The position numbers and the translations under genes were made by a program. A stretch of DNA of 64,000 nucleotides from NCBI GenBank assembly GCA_028622995.1, contig JAJQJQ010000075.1:62001-126000 (forward strand), read 5' to 3'. Of the stretch, positions 62,112 to 64,000 are shown one piece after another. Below the pieces are notes generated by a model. It had not been told where the DNA came from. It was given only the letters and a program-made list of their open reading frames with translations, and searched no databases. This stretch comes from Panagrolaimus kolymaensis (Eukaryota; Nematoda; Chromadorea; Rhabditida; Panagrolaimidae). Positions within the stretch are counted from its first letter, which is position 1, and each line of letters starts with the position of its first letter.

Positions 62112-64000
62112 TAGTTTTTATTTTTACTGGACTGGTCAGTTTATTAGCGAAGAAGGAGGAGATATGATAAGGTGGCGCCAATGGTTAATAAAAAATTTCT
62201 TTCAGATAAAATTTATTTTAGAAATTATTTTCACCACAAAAATATACACTTTTTTTTAATAAGTAAAAAATTTTAAAAAATAATAAAAAAAACTAGGAAT
62301 GATAAGAATTTTTTAAAACTAATAAACTAAAAAAGCAAAATGAGGCCAAATCACAGCCATCGGAAACCCCAAAAATAATTAACATCTTTTTCTTAAATTT
62401 TCACAACAAAAAAAACACGGAACAAAAAAATATAATTTTTTTGGTAATTCAAAAAAGTCATTGAAAAAAAAGGATGAGTTAAAAAATTAAGTTATTTTTG
62501 AACAGCGAGAATTACCTCTTTGGTTTGTGTTAAGTGCTTCCTTTTTCCTTGTCAAACAAAATCCATTAATAAACAAATCCACTAACTTAAAACTCGAGCC
62601 ATGGGGCGTTTGTTAATCGTCGTCGCTATATTTCGCGCATTTCCCGAAAAAATGCTGAATTATTTTTTTATTGCTTTTTTTGTCAATCAAGGGATAAAAG
62701 CAAAGCACAAAAATTTAGTTAAAGAGACGACTTCCCAAATAAAATTTCAAGTTTGTTACTTAAAAAATTGAAATAAATGGAATAAATTATTTGATCCTTT
62801 TTTAAGTTGGCTTAAAAATATCTAAATTTGATATTTTACAGTTTCTTAATAAATATTAATGAAGGACACTATTATGAAAAGGTAACTCTTAGAGCTATTT
62901 GTTAGATCCATAATATTTTTTAAGTAATTCATGCAACTTTTTTTGGGATAATTTTTTTAGCGCAAGATATGTGTCGAAAATTTATAATATTTTTTATTAA
63001 ACTATCTCTGCAAAAAAAAAATCGCAATATCAACAAACTATCCAAAAAGTTGGCCAATATCCATGGACATAATAATTCATCGATATAAAGATTATTCCCG
63101 AAATCCATTCATTCATTCTTTCTTTTTTTATTAGCAAAGATACATTTTTTTCGGTTGCTGCGAGAACAAACCCAACCAAGAATGGATTGAAAAAAATGAG
63201 TATCCTGGATTATTGTCGTTGTTATCGCTGCTGCTACAATCCCCGATATTTATTATAACCATCGAACTTTTTTTAATTCCTTTTTTAAACAACCAATAAC
63301 CACTTAAAAAAAAGAAAGAAAGAAGTTGATTTTGCGTTGAACTTGTTTTTCTTCTTCTTCTTAGTTTTCGAGAAAAGAAACTCATCCAGCTCAAAATTAA
63401 CTAACTAAAAAAGACTTTAGTTTTTTTTATTTGAGTCAAATTTTTTAAACTATAGACCCGAGAAAAGATAGATAGATAGGCTTTTGAATTTATGATACTT
63501 TACACTAATTTTCTCAGTTATTTATATATCGTTTTTTTTCTCGTTGTTCACGTCTTTAAAAAAATTTTGGATGATGTTGTTTTTGTTTATTTATGTAATT
63601 TTGTAAATAATAATCTTATCCTTGAAGAAGAAAAAAAATGAGAGGGAGAGAGACGAGACTCTTCAAAAAAAGGAGGCACAGGAATCAAGTCAAGCAAGCT
63701 ATAGAAAAAAAATAATCATTTAAGTTTGTTGTTGGTAAATAAACAAGTAAATAAAAAATAATGATGAGATGATCAAAAAAAAAAATTGAGTAAATAAAAA
63801 TACAGTAATTCATTTGTTTGGGGTAGAAGAAAGTTGGAGGAGGAGAAGGAGAAAAATCAAACTAAAATCATTTATAATTTTTTTTCAATGATAAATTTCA
63901 CGAAAGTTTAAATTTCTTTTAAAATTCAAGTGTGAAAATTCAATAAAATTATAAACAAGCAATTAAATGATGAGTTTTTAGTTTTTCATGTGTTTTTGAA

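Larger units (their letters stand above)
60636..64000. other. Gene-free region with two foldback elements
   Basis: 5' side of the ZIP-like gene. It contains a 487-bp MULE-like element and a 299-bp Tc1/mariner-like element only 125 bp apart. The last 1.9 kb is A/T-rich with a short GATA run near 63470 and no supported exon. Confidence 0.5.

Noticed and set aside
61557..62181. Open frames across the foldback elements
   Set aside because: They follow the inverted arms; the same peptides appear on both strands because the DNA is palindromic.

Overview
The window reads as nuclear DNA of a nematode. It is strongly A+T-rich (by eye about three quarters A+T) and its genes are cut by many short introns with a TTTTCAG-like acceptor. 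It carries cuticle collagens with the nematode N-terminal domain, and it lacks bacterial gene organisation. High intron density together with extreme A+T content would suit a plant-parasitic tylenchid of the Meloidogyne kind, but the species cannot be fixed from this sequence.

Thirteen protein genes and one tRNA could be assembled exon by exon with consistent splice phases. In order: a tandem-C2 synaptotagmin-like gene (+, 5' partial, to 8500); a complete CYP4-type cytochrome P450 (-, 9162-12428); calcineurin B (-, 16352-18345); three cuticle collagens (20746-21738 +, 22663-23825 +, 24566-25558 -); tRNA-Glu(CTC) (27600-27671); an EST1/SMG-5/6-type protein with a PIN domain (-, 28258-31390); an M13 neprilysin-like metallopeptidase (-, 31864-35984); an MFSD8/CLN7-like MFS transporter (-, 37962-41331); a FkbM-type methyltransferase-like membrane protein (-, 44787-46672); a serpin (+, 47108-48613) convergent with a trypsin-fold protease homologue (-, 48827-49896); a Rho-family GTPase (-, 50551-51654); and a ZIP-family metal-transporter-like protein (-, 56511-60635). 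The intergenic spaces, some of several kb, are low-complexity A/T DNA in which no further gene could be supported.

The first structural highlight is the collagen cluster. The two outer genes lie in two 1,403-bp arms (20506-21908 and 24396-25798) that are inverted and appear identical, including promoter, 5'-UTR intron, coding region and 3'-UTR. The arms flank a diverged third collagen. Weaker homology continues past the outer edge of the arms, which fits an older duplication later homogenised by gene conversion.

The second highlight is a set of small non-autonomous DNA transposons. Most have terminal inverted repeats and recognisable target-site duplications: four hAT-like elements with 8-bp TSDs (98, 161, 486 and 985 bp), a MULE-like foldback element with a 9-bp TSD (487 bp), a Tc1/mariner-like element flanked by TA (299 bp), and one 201-bp foldback family present twice, each time inside an intron.

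Several proteins belong clearly to a family but have lost its defining residues: a protease homologue with Phe at the catalytic Ser plus a homopolymer frameshift, a ZIP protein whose metal-ligand histidines are replaced, a Rho GTPase with a non-Gly P-loop, and a serpin with a basic NLS-like insertion. These are the best functional leads here.
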